Of a DNA stretch of 44,664 nt, positions 1-6,992 are shown piece after piece. The DNA is from Nocardia higoensis NBRC 100133. GTDB lineage: Bacteria > Actinomycetota > Actinomycetes > Mycobacteriales > Mycobacteriaceae. The DNA lies in assembly GCF_000308595.1 (NCBI RefSeq), contig NZ_BAGA01000020.1, positions 1 through 44,664 on the forward strand. The letters run 5' to 3'. The translations under genes were made by a program, and so were the position numbers. Positions within the stretch are counted from its first letter, which is position 1. Each line of letters starts with the position of its first letter. The notes beneath the pieces are model-generated. The model saw nothing but the letters and a program-made list of their open reading frames with translations. It made no database searches and was not told the origin of the DNA.

Positions 1-277
1 GCGTCGTCGTCGGGCTCACCGTGCCTGGAACGCCGCGAGGTCCACGCGCCCTCGCGTTCGTTCTCCGCCGCGGGAGCGCGCTCCCACGGGGCACGACCTC
101 CGGGCCGCTGGGCATGCCCGTGCCGATCGTCACCCACCAACGAACCTCGCTTCACATCTTTGCTGTCGCTTGGGCCGAGCTCGACCAGCACGGAACGATT
201 TCGCCAATGATAACGATTCCGCCACGGTCAGGCAGTCCGGTCCGAATTCGGCTACGCCACAACAGCGTTTCCGCAGA
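1..277. other. Window edge without a convincing gene
   Basis: No reading frame here has coding character and none resembles a known protein; the open frames are chance products of GC-rich DNA. A small perfect palindrome (GGGAGCGCGCTCCC) lies at 72-85. The stretch TGATAACGATTCCGC at 208-222 matches the left half of a Zur-type zinc box (about 11 of 15 positions against TGATAATGATTATCA) but its right half is poor. It may be the regulatory region of a gene lying off the left edge. Confidence 0.5.
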
Positions 278-1420
278 TCAGCCGCCGCTGTGCATGACAT
301 CGGCCGCAGTCGGGACCGCCGGATCGTCGGGATCGTCGAGCCAGCCGTGCGGCAGCGCCACCTTGCCCGGCGAGCCCTGACGTCCGCGCGGCCCCTCGGC
401 GTCGCGTGGGAACGGCGCGTCGGGATCCAGCTGCCCGATCAGATCGCCGAGTTGGTTCAGGCTCGACACCGTCGCGAACGAGCGGCGCAGGTCGGCCCCG
501 ACCGGGAAGCCCATCAGATACCAGGCCATGTGCTTGCGCAGATCGCGCATCGCCTTGTCCTCGCCGAGATGCTCCGACAGCAGCGCACCGTGCCGGTACA
601 GGATCTCGCCCACCCGGCCCAGGTTCGGCGGCGCGGGCAGCGGCTCACCGCGCAGCGCGGCCTGCAGTTCGGCGAACAGCCACGGCCTGCCCAGGCAGCC
701 GCGCCCGACCACGACGCCGTCGCAGCCGGTCTCGTCCATCATCCGCACCGCGTCCTCGGCGGCGAAGATGTCGCCGTTGCCGAGCACCGGGATGGTGGTG
801 ACCGCCTCCTTGAGCCGGGCGATGGCCGACCAATCCGCCTGCCCGGAGTAGCGCTGGGCAGCGGTACGGGCGTGCAGGGCGACCGCCTGCGCGCCCTCGG
901 CCTCGGCGATCCGGCCGGTGTCCAGGTAGGTCAGGTGGTCGTCGTCGATGCCGATCCGGAACTTCACCGTCACCGGAACGCCCGCCGGTTCGGCCGCGGC
1001 GACCATGGCGCGCACGATGCGGCCGAACAGCGCCCGCTTGTAGGGCAGCGCCGCGCCGCCGCCGAGCCGGGTCACCTTGGGCACCGGGCAGCCGAGGTTC
1101 ATGTCGATGTGGTCGGCCCAGCCCTCGCCGACGATGATGCGCACGGCCTCGCCGAGCGTCTCCGGGTCGACGCCGTAGAGCTGCATCGAGCGCGGATGCT
1201 CGTCGGCGTCGAAGGACATCATGTGCAGCGTCTTCTCGTTGCGCTCCACCACCGCGCGGGCGGTGATCATCTCGCAGACGTAGATCGACGTCGGGCTGCC
1301 GAACTCCCGGCAGAGCTTGCGGAACGCCAGATTGGTGATGCCCGCCATCGGCGCGAGCACGACCGGCGGGTCGACCGGATACGGGCCGATCCGCAGCGTG
1401 GTCTTCGCCTCGGTAGTCAT
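278..1420 (-). CDS. dus: tRNA-dihydrouridine synthase
   Basis: 380-residue FMN-dependent enzyme that reduces uridines in the D-loop of tRNA. The flavin-barrel start APMAGITN is at residues 23-30 and the catalytic cysteine is C111 in MNLGCP. The IVGEGWADHIDMNLGCPVPKV stretch is characteristic of the NifR3/DusB-like bacterial group, and the length is normal. The ATG at 1420 gives the typical compact N-terminus; a GTG two codons earlier is possible. The open frame continues far upstream, but that part is low-complexity and overlaps the desaturase gene. It lies downstream of desA on the same strand, with a hairpin between them, an order I recall also from M. tuberculosis (Rv0823c/Rv0824c). Family assignment is firm; the exact uridine targets are not inferable. 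Confidence 0.95.
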   Translation of the reverse strand: MTTEAKTTLRIGPYPVDPPVVLAPMAGITNLAFRKLCREFGSPTSIYVCEMITARAVVERNEKTLHMMSFDADEHPRSMQLYGVDPETLGEAVRIIVGEGWADHIDMNLGCPVPKVTRLGGGAALPYKRALFGRIVRAMVAAAEPAGVPVTVKFRIGIDDDHLTYLDTGRIAEAEGAQAVALHARTAAQRYSGQADWSAIARLKEAVTTIPVLGNGDIFAAEDAVRMMDETGCDGVVVGRGCLGRPWLFAELQAALRGEPLPAPPNLGRVGEILYRHGALLSEHLGEDKAMRDLRKHMAWYLMGFPVGADLRRSFATVSSLNQLGDLIGQLDPDAPFPRDAEGPRGRQGSPGKVALPHGWLDDPDDPAVPTAADVMHSGG

Positions 1421-1523
1421 CGTCACGAGGTCCAGTCTCTCATCCACGCGCTCCCGGCCGGTCGGACGCCCGTTCCGCTGTCGCACGCGCCACACGCCGC
1501 GGAGGGCGGGAGACGCCGGAACG

Positions 1524-1559
1524 CGAACACCGCCGCCGGAAGTCCGGCGGCGGTGTTCG
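1524..1559 (-). terminator. Hairpin between desA and dus
   Basis: Perfect 17-bp inverted repeat (arms 1524-1540 and 1543-1559) just downstream of the desaturase stop. There is no clear T-tract on the minus strand, so it is an actinobacterial-type strong hairpin. It probably ends or attenuates desA transcription before dus. Confidence 0.7.
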
Positions 1560-1583
1560 TAGTGCGCTGTGCTGTGGGGTGGG

Positions 1584-2549
1584 TCAGCTCGCGGCCGCGC
1601 CCGTGAGTTCGCGCTTCTTGGCTTCGCGCGCCAGCATCCGGTCGCGCTGCTCCTCGAACTTGACGACGTCCTGGGACAGCTTCTCCAGGAAGGCGGCCAG
1701 CCGCTCGCGGGTCTGCTCGCCGCGTGCGGTGAAGTCGGTGCGCTCGAAGACATTCCACTTCTTGAGCACCGGCTGCACGACCTCTTCGAGGTGCTGGCGC
1801 AGGTCGTAGATGCCGTGCTTGGCCATCAGCACGCCGTTGCGGCGGAAGTTGGGCATGCCCGCGCCCGGCATCTGGAAGTTCTCCAGGATCAGCGTGATCG
1901 CCTCGAGGGCCTGGTCGGGGACCAGGTCCAGGGCCGCGCCGCACATGTTGCGGTAGAAGATCATGTGCAGGTTCTCGTCCGCGGCCACGCGCTGGAGCAT
2001 GCGATCGGCGATGGGATCGTCGCAGACCTTGCCGGTGTTGCGGTGGCTCACCCGGGTGGCGAGTTCCTGGAAGGTGACGTAGGCGACCGAGTGCAGGAAG
2101 CCCGCGTCGGCCTCGGCCGGGGAGGCGAAGCCGTTGGTCATGTGGATCATCCGGGCCTCTTCGAGGGCGACCGGGTCGACGCCGCGGGTGACCACCAGGT
2201 AGTCACGCATGACGATGCCGTGGCGGTTCTCCTCGGCGGTCCAGCGACCGACCCAGGTGCCCCAGGCGCCGTCCTGGGAGAAATTCTCCGCGATCTCACG
2301 GTGGTAGGACGGCAGATTGTCCTCGGTGAGCAGGTTGGTGATCATGGCCGCCTTGGCGACCTCGCTCAGCTTCGACTGCTCCGGATCCCAGTCCACGCCG
2401 CCGAGCGCCGCGAAGTTGCGGCCCTCGTCCCACGGGACGTAGTCGTGCGGATGCCATTCCTTGGCCAAGGAAAGGTGACGGTTGACGTTTTCCTCGGCAA
2501 CCGGCTCCAACTCCGTGAGCAGCTCGAGTTGAGTCAGATCCCTTGCCAT
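1584..2549 (-). CDS. desA: Acyl-ACP desaturase (DesA family)
   Basis: 321-residue soluble diiron desaturase of the mycobacterial DesA1/DesA2 type. It introduces double bonds into ACP-bound fatty acyl chains, in mycobacteria for mycolic acid synthesis. Iron-ligand motifs are visible: E76 in LTEDN with H83, EENRHG (E107, H110), E162 in the QEL motif, and DENLHM (E192, H195). The run TEDNLPSYHREIAENF and the phrase TWVGRWTAEENRHGIVMRDY closely match remembered DesA1. The ATG at 2549 is preceded by AAGGGCT as ribosome-binding site. A palindrome 77-95 bp upstream probably controls it. It supports a mycolic-acid-bearing host. DesA1 versus DesA2 cannot be separated by eye, so only the family symbol is given. 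Confidence 0.93.
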   Translation of the reverse strand: MARDLTQLELLTELEPVAEENVNRHLSLAKEWHPHDYVPWDEGRNFAALGGVDWDPEQSKLSEVAKAAMITNLLTEDNLPSYHREIAENFSQDGAWGTWVGRWTAEENRHGIVMRDYLVVTRGVDPVALEEARMIHMTNGFASPAEADAGFLHSVAYVTFQELATRVSHRNTGKVCDDPIADRMLQRVAADENLHMIFYRNMCGAALDLVPDQALEAITLILENFQMPGAGMPNFRRNGVLMAKHGIYDLRQHLEEVVQPVLKKWNVFERTDFTARGEQTRERLAAFLEKLSQDVVKFEEQRDRMLAREAKKRELTGAAAS

Positions 2550-2625
2550 GTATCAGCCCTTCATAGTCTGCGTGCACGCTTTGCAGGTTCGTTTCATCGG
2601 AGTGGACCGTGCCCGATGCGGCCAT

Positions 2626-2644
2626 ACCTTACGGCACCGTAGGT
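2626..2644 (-). promoter_or_regulatory. Palindrome at the desA promoter
   Basis: ACCTTACGGCACCGTAGGT contains the perfect TACGG-CA-CCGTA palindrome (2630-2641), 77-95 bp upstream of the desA start. A TAAGGT-like -10 on the minus strand overlaps it. A second palindrome, GATGCG-AAA-CGCATC, lies at 2647-2661. In mycobacteria desA1/desA2 are repressed by the TetR-type MadR; that this is its site here is inference. Confidence 0.5.
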
Positions 2645-2880
2645 GTGATGCGAAACGCATCGGCGCTGCGGATGCGAAGTGCGGACCGAAGTCCCCACGC
2701 CGGACGACGATGGTCCTCACAGCGGCATTGCCGCAGGATGCGACCACCCCGAGTGTATGTGCCGAAAGGCGGTGGGTGGGCTGTGAGTCCACCCACCGCG
2801 GTCCTCGTTCCGGTCTCTATCGCCGCGGCGCCCGGTTCGTTAGCACCGATCCGCGCCGGGTCCGCGTATCGCGCAGTCCG

Positions 2881-2933
2881 TTCGAGCACAACGGCCTGTC
2901 CACCGACGAGGTGGACAGGCCGTTGTGCTCGAA
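2881..2933 (-). terminator. Terminator of the DUF937 gene
   Basis: Perfect 23-bp inverted repeat (arms 2881-2903 and 2911-2933, 7-nt loop), 33 bp past the DUF937 stop on the minus strand. The remaining DNA between here and the desA promoter (2662-2880) shows no gene. Confidence 0.85.
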
Positions 2934-2965
2934 CCGCCGGGCCGACGCCCCGGCCGGGCTTCGGT

Positions 2966-3571
2966 TCAGCGCTTGCCGCCGAGCAATCCGCCCAGCACGT
3001 TGCCGATCGCGCCGCCCGCGTTCTTGGCGATGGCCTGGCCGATCGCGCCGCCGATGCCGCTGTTGCCGGTGCTACCACCGATCAGCCCGCCGAGGATGTC
3101 GCCGAGGGCGCCCCCCGAGGGCGCGGGCGCCGGCGCGGGCGCTTGGGCCTGCGGCGCCGCATTGCCGCCCAGCAATTGCTTGGACAGGTAGGCCAGCACG
3201 ATCGGCGCCAGAATGGGCAGCAACTGGGCGACGAGCTGGTTGCCGCCGGTGCCCTCGGTCGCACCCAGCGCGCTGATGACGGTGTTCTTCTCCCCGCCGA
3301 ACACCTTGTCGACGATCTTCTCGCCGTCGGCCGCGTCGACCTTGTCGATGTCGACCGAACCCTCGCCGGCCACCAGGCTCGGATCGTGCTTGGTCAGCGC
3401 GCCGAGCAGTGCCGATGCTCCCTCGGGCTGCGTCGCGTTGGCCTGCAGCCCGCCGAGCAGGGTCGGCAGTGCGGCCTGCACGGCCGTGTTCGCGGTGGCT
3501 TCGTCCACGCCCAGCTGCTTGGCGATCTGGGCGACCGGGACGTTGGAGAGCAGTTCGTCGAAGGAAGTCAT
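2966..3571 (-). CDS. DUF937 domain protein
   Basis: 201 residues. The helical N-terminal half, beginning MTSFDELLSNVPVAQIAKQLG and followed by repeated ALLGAL/LLGGL turns, is the DUF937 pattern. A Pro/Ala-rich linker (about residues 146-158) leads to a Gly-rich tail with GGLIGG, IGGAIG and LGGLLGG repeats. No signal peptide or clear membrane segment is present. The function of the family is unknown. The ATG at 3571 has GGAG upstream; the longer open frame to 3658 has no ribosome-binding site and non-homologous sequence. It stands alone between desA and tRNA-Lys, with its own terminator. Confidence 0.85.
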   Translation of the reverse strand: MTSFDELLSNVPVAQIAKQLGVDEATANTAVQAALPTLLGGLQANATQPEGASALLGALTKHDPSLVAGEGSVDIDKVDAADGEKIVDKVFGGEKNTVISALGATEGTGGNQLVAQLLPILAPIVLAYLSKQLLGGNAAPQAQAPAPAPAPSGGALGDILGGLIGGSTGNSGIGGAIGQAIAKNAGGAIGNVLGGLLGGKR

Positions 3572-3736
3572 CGGCTCCGCCTGTCTAGAAGTAAGCCACG
3601 AGTATGCCCGTGACCGCCTCACAGTAAAGGAAAGCCCGTTTGCGATACCCGGTTTCATAGTTGCTGTGACTACGCCACAGCCCGTCCGCGCTGCTCGCGG
3701 GGCGTGACGTGGCAGCCGGATGCGGCCGGAGACGAG

Positions 3737-3765
3737 GACAGGCGCCCGGGGGCCGGGCGCCTGTC
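3737..3765 (-). terminator. Terminator after tRNA-Lys
   Basis: 13-bp perfect inverted repeat (3737-3749 and 3753-3765) immediately downstream of the tRNA-Lys 3' end on the minus strand, well placed to end its transcript. Confidence 0.75.
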
Positions 3766-3770
3766 GGACG

Positions 3771-3843
3771 TGCCCCCACCAGGGCTCGAACCTGGGACCT
3801 GCGGATTAAAAGTCCGTAGCTCTACCAACTGAGCTATAGGGGC
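3771..3843 (-). tRNA. tRNA-Lys (anticodon TTT)
   Basis: 73-nt cloverleaf on the minus strand. The acceptor GCCCCTA pairs with TGGGGGC, the D-arm contains AGCTCAGTTGGTAGAGC, the anticodon loop is CTTTTAA (anticodon TTT), and the T-arm contains GGTTCGAGCCC. CCA is not encoded. Confidence 0.97.
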
Positions 3844-3993
3844 GCGTGCGGCAAGTGTAGTGGGCGGGGGCGCCGTTCGGAAAACCGGGAGCGGGGACAT
3901 CCCGGGCCGTGCGGAGCGCGGGGCCGGGCGTGGCCGGCCGAAGTGGCGAGCGGGAAAGCGTTGGGGGTCAGCTTTGTTCATTCGGGCGTCGGC

Positions 3994-4047
3994 TGGATAG
4001 TATCCAATCATGTTGCCTACCAACCAGTTTGGTTTCGTCTCGGTAGG
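3994..4047. promoter_or_regulatory. Clustered palindromes, ARE-like
   Basis: TGGATAGTATCCA (3994-4006) is a perfect 6-1-6 palindrome. It is followed by TACCAACCAGTTTGGTTT, holding AACCA-GTT-TGGTT (4022-4034), and by outer arms CCTACC (4016-4021) and GGTAGG (4042-4047). The AACC/GGTT symmetry resembles autoregulatory elements bound by gamma-butyrolactone receptor proteins. The nearby ArpA-type TetR gene makes it a plausible target; this is inference. Confidence 0.35.
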
Positions 4048-4480
4048 TCGCCCGGAGGGAGTGTGAGCGCGGTGCTCGGGACGGACCGTGCCGCGCGGCC
4101 GGCGCGGCCGGTTCAGCTCTCGAATCCGGCGTCGTGCCGACGCGATGCGGGCGCCGCGCGGAATTGTAAATACCGGCCGCCCAGCCCTTTTCGATTGCGA
4201 AATGTTAGCTGTGTGCGATGCGTGTCGAGTGGGCTATCCGACTCATCGGTTTGCCGCGTGTCGGGACATGATTGCAGGTACCGTGACGCATCGGTGAATT
4301 CCGAGCGAATCGCCGCTTTCGGTGATACATCCCCCGTCGGCGCGGTACTCGGTGGTGTGATGCCGGCGAGTCGCCGTCGCAAAGGGGGTCGGCGATCGGA
4401 ATTCGAGCCGTCATTGTGGAGTCCGCAGACAGCAACGATTGCCACAGGAGGCCGATCGGAGGCAGGTCCGAGACGTAGAT

Positions 4481-4518
4481 GTGCCCGGGTGTGCACCCCC
4501 TGCGGCGCACCCGGGCAC
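4481..4518. terminator. Hairpin in the low-GC stretch
   Basis: 14-bp stem with one G-T pair (arms 4481-4494 and 4505-4518, 10-nt loop), followed by AT-rich DNA on the plus side. It could end a transcript entering from the left or belong to an unannotated RNA. Confidence 0.4.
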
Positions 4519-4563
4519 GACAAATTATACCAGCCGGTGTGTTATTCGTAATTCATCCTTTTG

Positions 4564-4578
4564 CATACCGAAAGTATG
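4564..4578 (+). promoter_or_regulatory. Candidate autoregulatory operator of the TetR gene
   Basis: CATAC-CGAAA-GTATG is a perfect palindrome 114 bp before the TetR start codon, in an AT-rich promoter region with a possible -10 (AACTAT) near 4619-4624. Symmetric CATAC/GTATG sites are typical of ArpA/ScbR-type receptor operators. Confidence 0.45.
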
Positions 4579-4691
4579 AATTGGCCGGAAAAACCGGCTC
4601 GAAGTATTCAATTCAATCAACTATTGCGCCAGGGGTCCGTTCCTACGGGGGGCTTCGAGTGGCGGTGAGTAGCTTCGGAGGCGTTTCGAGC

Positions 4692-5357
4692 ATGGCACGG
4701 CAGCAAGAGCGGGCCCGCCGGACACGGGCGGCGATAATCAGATCCGCGGCCGTCGAATTCGGCAAGAGCGGCTATGCCGCGGCATCGCTCAACAGAATCC
4801 TGGAAGGGTCGCGCGCGACCAAGGGGGCGATGTACTTCCACTTCGACTCCAAGGAAGAACTGGCCAGGGCGGTGCTGGAGACGGCCGTGGAGCGCTATCG
4901 CGCCACGGCCGAGCGCTGGCTGGCCCGAACCGATCTCGGGCCGCTCGACGTGCTGCACGGCATGATCGACGAGCTGGCCCTCCGGCTCGAGCACGACATC
5001 ATCGTGCAGGCGGAGTACCGGCTCATCATCGAGCCCGACTTCTATCGCGACGTCCGGGCCGGCGCCGGGCGCATCCTCATCCGGGCGACACGCTCGCTCG
5101 CGCTGCGGGCCGTCGAGCACGGGCAGCTGCGCGAGGACGCGGATCCGGATCGCTTCACCCGGACGCTGATCGCGGCGCTGGCGGGGCAGCGCTACCTGGT
5201 CGAGCTCCCCGGCGGCACGACCGATCTGCGTGCCCGGTTCCAGGAAGCGCTCGAGGTCGTCATCGAGTCGATGGCGACGCCGGAATGGCGGGAAAAGTTC
5301 GCCGTCGACGGCTGGGCTGCGTCAGCACGCTTGGAAGAGCTCGGTTTGGGCGTCTGA
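4692..5357 (+). CDS. TetR regulator, gamma-butyrolactone receptor type
   Basis: 221-residue repressor. The N-terminal helix-turn-helix (residues 1-60: MARQQERARRTRAAIIRSAA, then TKGAMYFHFDSKEELARAVLE) follows the ArpA/ScbR/BarA pattern closely. The C-terminal ligand domain is all-helical and more diverged. In Streptomyces such receptors sense gamma-butyrolactone or butenolide signals and control secondary metabolism. The ATG at 4692 is chosen because GGAGG precedes it and the MARQ start is typical. No butyrolactone synthase (AfsA-like) or cytochrome P450 lies in the window, so it may be an orphan. The low-GC region upstream holds candidate operators. Subfamily is likely; the ligand is unknown. 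Confidence 0.85.
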   Translation: MARQQERARRTRAAIIRSAAVEFGKSGYAAASLNRILEGSRATKGAMYFHFDSKEELARAVLETAVERYRATAERWLARTDLGPLDVLHGMIDELALRLEHDIIVQAEYRLIIEPDFYRDVRAGAGRILIRATRSLALRAVEHGQLREDADPDRFTRTLIAALAGQRYLVELPGGTTDLRARFQEALEVVIESMATPEWREKFAVDGWAASARLEELGLGV

Positions 5358-5366
5358 CCAGCCGAT

Positions 5367-5396
5367 TTGGAACTCTCGGCAGAGCTGTCATAAGCT
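5367..5396 (+). promoter_or_regulatory. Promoter of the tRNA cluster
   Basis: TTGGAA (5367-5372) and TAAGCT (5391-5396) are spaced 18 bp apart, about 55 bp upstream of tRNA-Glu and after the TetR stop codon. A reasonable housekeeping-sigma promoter. Confidence 0.4.
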
Positions 5397-5407
5397 ATGC
5401 GAGCTCC

Positions 5408-5423
5408 CAACGGAACACCGTTG
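5408..5423 (+). other. Small hairpin before tRNA-Glu
   Basis: CAACGG-AACA-CCGTTG, a perfect 6-bp hairpin in the transcribed leader of the tRNA cluster. It may be a processing signal or a weak terminator of the TetR gene. Confidence 0.35.
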
Positions 5424-5451
5424 AAAGCCGGTCCGGAGAAATCCGGGACGA

Positions 5452-5524
5452 GCCCCCTTCGTCTAGCGGCCTAGGACGCCGCCCTTTCAAGGCGGTAGCG
5501 CGGGTTCGAATCCCGTAGGGGGTA
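5452..5524 (+). tRNA. tRNA-Glu (anticodon TTC)
   Basis: 73-nt cloverleaf. The acceptor GCCCCCT pairs with AGGGGGT, the D-arm starts TCGTCTAGC, the anticodon loop is CTTTCAA (anticodon TTC), and the T-arm is CGGGTTCGAATCCCG. CCA is not encoded. First of three co-oriented tRNA genes. Confidence 0.97.
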
Positions 5525-5553
5525 CGGTCTTCGGACTGTTGGTAGCACAGCAA

Positions 5554-5627
5554 GGCCCTGTGGCGCAGTTGGTTAGCGCGCCGCCCTGTCACGGCGGAGG
5601 TCGCGGGTTCGAGTCCCGTCAGGGTCG
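5554..5627 (+). tRNA. tRNA-Asp (anticodon GTC)
   Basis: 74-nt cloverleaf. The acceptor GGCCCTG pairs with CAGGGTC, the anticodon loop is CTGTCAC (anticodon GTC), and the T-arm is CGGGTTCGAGTCCCG. It lies 29 bp after tRNA-Glu and is probably cotranscribed with it. Confidence 0.97.
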
Positions 5628-5632
5628 CAAGT

Positions 5633-5656
5633 AAGCGCCGGAGAAATCCGGCGCTT
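5633..5656 (+). other. Hairpin between tRNA-Asp and tRNA-Phe
   Basis: 10-bp perfect stem (5633-5642, 5647-5656) capped by GAAA. It has no T-tract, so it is more likely an RNA-processing signal between tRNAs than a full terminator. Confidence 0.5.
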
Positions 5657-5685
5657 CGCGTATGGCATTCGGAACGGGTGCCTGC

Positions 5686-5759
5686 GGCCAGGTAGCTCAG
5701 TTGGTACGAGCGTCCGCCTGAAAAGCGGAAGGTCGCCGGTTCGATCCCGGCCCTGGCCA
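5686..5759 (+). tRNA. tRNA-Phe (anticodon GAA)
   Basis: 74-nt cloverleaf. The acceptor GGCCAGG pairs with CCTGGCC, the D-arm contains AGCTCAGTTGGTACGAGC, the anticodon loop is CTGAAAA (anticodon GAA), and the T-arm is CCGGTTCGATCCCGG. Last gene of the Glu-Asp-Phe cluster. Confidence 0.97.
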
Positions 5760-5764
5760 CGTCC

Positions 5765-5802
5765 ATCCCCCTGGCTCACCGGCCAGGGGGATTTTTCTTT
5801 TA
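5765..5802 (+). terminator. Strong terminator of the tRNA cluster
   Basis: 11-bp stem (5765-5775, 5782-5792) followed at once by TTTTTCTTTT. This is the only classical T-tailed terminator seen in the window. Confidence 0.93.
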
Positions 5803-5959
5803 TCGCGGGCCCGATCCCTGCTGCGGTGTGACGCACATCTCGGAGACTTCCTCTCCGAATCGAGTGGCGCGGTGAGCGTTTGCGCCGACTTCCGCCGATC
5901 GGCGCGCCACCTGCCGAGAACCTACGTCGGGCCCGGCCGGGAGATGGAATGCTGGAGGC

Positions 5960-6142
5960 ATGGCTGAACGGTGGTACTACTGCTTGAAGCACCAGCGAGC
6001 CGAGCAGGGCAGGCAGTGCTGGTTCCAGGACCGGATGGGCCCGTATCCGGATCGGGCCACGGCTGAACGGGCGCTGGAGATCGCGCGGGCGCGCAACGAG
6101 CGCGAGGACGCCCGCGACCGATCCTGGCGCGAGGGCGACTGA
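5960..6142 (+). CDS. Small conserved actinobacterial protein
   Basis: 60 residues starting MAERWYYCLKHQRAEQGRQC and ending in a charged helix (TAERALEIARARNEREDARD). The WYYCLKH...GPYPDRATAERAL pattern is one I recognise from short hypothetical proteins across actinobacteria; no function is known. The two cysteines and His/Trp-rich start hint at a small metal-binding or compact fold, but that is a guess. GGAGG lies unusually close to the ATG at 5960 (one-base gap), so the ribosome-binding site may instead be the GGGAG near 5939-5943. It is alone between the tRNA terminator and ppm1. Confidence 0.75.
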   Translation: MAERWYYCLKHQRAEQGRQCWFQDRMGPYPDRATAERALEIARARNEREDARDRSWREGD

Positions 6143-6272
6143 CCAGCGGCGGCGCGCGCGGCCGCTCAGCTCCTCATCAGGCGGATCGAGTACGGTTTCT
6201 CGGTAATCGACTATCGCTCGTACGGTCCGGCCTGGGCCGACGGGCTGGACAGGTGAGCAGGGAGGGCGACCC

Positions 6273-6992
6273 TTGAGGGTTACCGTTGTTGTGCCGACCT
6301 ACAACGAGCGGGAGAACTTGCCGGTGGCGGTGGACCGGCTGACCGCACTGGCGGTACCCGACCTGCACATCCTCGTCGTGGACGACAACTCCCCGGACGG
6401 CACGGGCGAGGTCGCCGACAAGCTCGCCATCGAACTGCCCGACGTGGTGGGGGTGCTGCACCGCACCGAGAAGGACGGCCTGGGCCGGGCCTACGTCGCG
6501 GGCATCACCCGTGCGCTCGACGAGGGCGCCGACGTGGTCATCCAGATGGACGCCGATCTGTCGCATCCCGCCGAGGTGATTCCGGCGATGCTGGCGAAGC
6601 TGAGCGAATCCGACGCAGGGGTGGTGCTCGGCTCGCGGTACGTGCCCGGCGGTTCCACCGCCGAGGAGTGGAAGTGGTACCGCAAGGCGCTCTCGGCCTG
6701 GGCCAATTTCTACGTCAATCTCATCCTGCGTCTCGGCGTCAAGGACGCCACCGCCGGTTTCAAGGCGTGGAAGGCCGACACCCTGCGCGCCATCGACGTC
6801 GCCTCCATCCGCAGCAACGGCTACTCGTTCCAGGTGGAGATGAACTACCGGGCGGTGCGCAAGGGCGTCACCATCGCCGAGGTGCCGATCCGGTTCGAGG
6901 AGCGGACCCTCGGCGCGTCCAAGATGAGCCTGAAGGTGCAGCTGGAATCGGCCCTGATGCCGTGGAAGCTGCTGCTCGGGCGCTCGGTCTAG
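6273..6992 (+). CDS. ppm1: Polyprenol monophosphomannose synthase
   Basis: 239-residue GT-A/GT2 glycosyltransferase that transfers mannose from GDP-mannose to polyprenyl phosphate at the inner membrane, supplying lipoarabinomannan and protein mannosylation. Visible motifs: VVPTYNERENLP (7-18), VVDDNSPDGT (35-44), and the metal-binding QMDADLSHP (D93, D95). It corresponds to the catalytic domain of M. tuberculosis Ppm1 only; the apolipoprotein N-acyltransferase half is absent. The TTG start at 6273 is preceded by GGAGGG at 6261-6266. Its stop overlaps the stop of the convergent HAD-plsC gene in the palindromic CTAG (6989-6992), leaving no room for a terminator. Confidence 0.92.
   Translation: MRVTVVVPTYNERENLPVAVDRLTALAVPDLHILVVDDNSPDGTGEVADKLAIELPDVVGVLHRTEKDGLGRAYVAGITRALDEGADVVIQMDADLSHPAEVIPAMLAKLSESDAGVVLGSRYVPGGSTAEEWKWYRKALSAWANFYVNLILRLGVKDATAGFKAWKADTLRAIDVASIRSNGYSFQVEMNYRAVRKGVTIAEVPIRFEERTLGASKMSLKVQLESALMPWKLLLGRSV

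Larger units (their letters stand above)
3844..4691. other. Low-GC stretch without a convincing gene
   Basis: About 850 bp with visibly lower GC than its surroundings. Several frames on both strands are open, the longest beginning at GTG 4063 behind a GGAGG and ending at 4551, but codon third positions are not GC-biased and no frame resembles a known protein. It contains three palindromic sites (3994-4006, 4016-4047, 4564-4578) and a near-perfect hairpin (4481-4518). It reads as a long regulatory or relic region in front of the TetR gene. Confidence 0.5.

Noticed and set aside
170..1606. Long plus-strand open frame (478 codons)
   Set aside because: Antisense shadow of the dihydrouridine synthase gene; its translation is low-complexity Arg/His-rich.
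4063..4551. Cys-rich 162-codon open frame behind GGAGG
   Set aside because: Third codon positions are not GC-biased like neighbouring genes, opposite-strand frames are equally open, and it resembles no family.
5452..5759. tRNA cluster as an integration (att) site
   Set aside because: No direct repeat of a tRNA 3' end and no integrase gene seen in the window.
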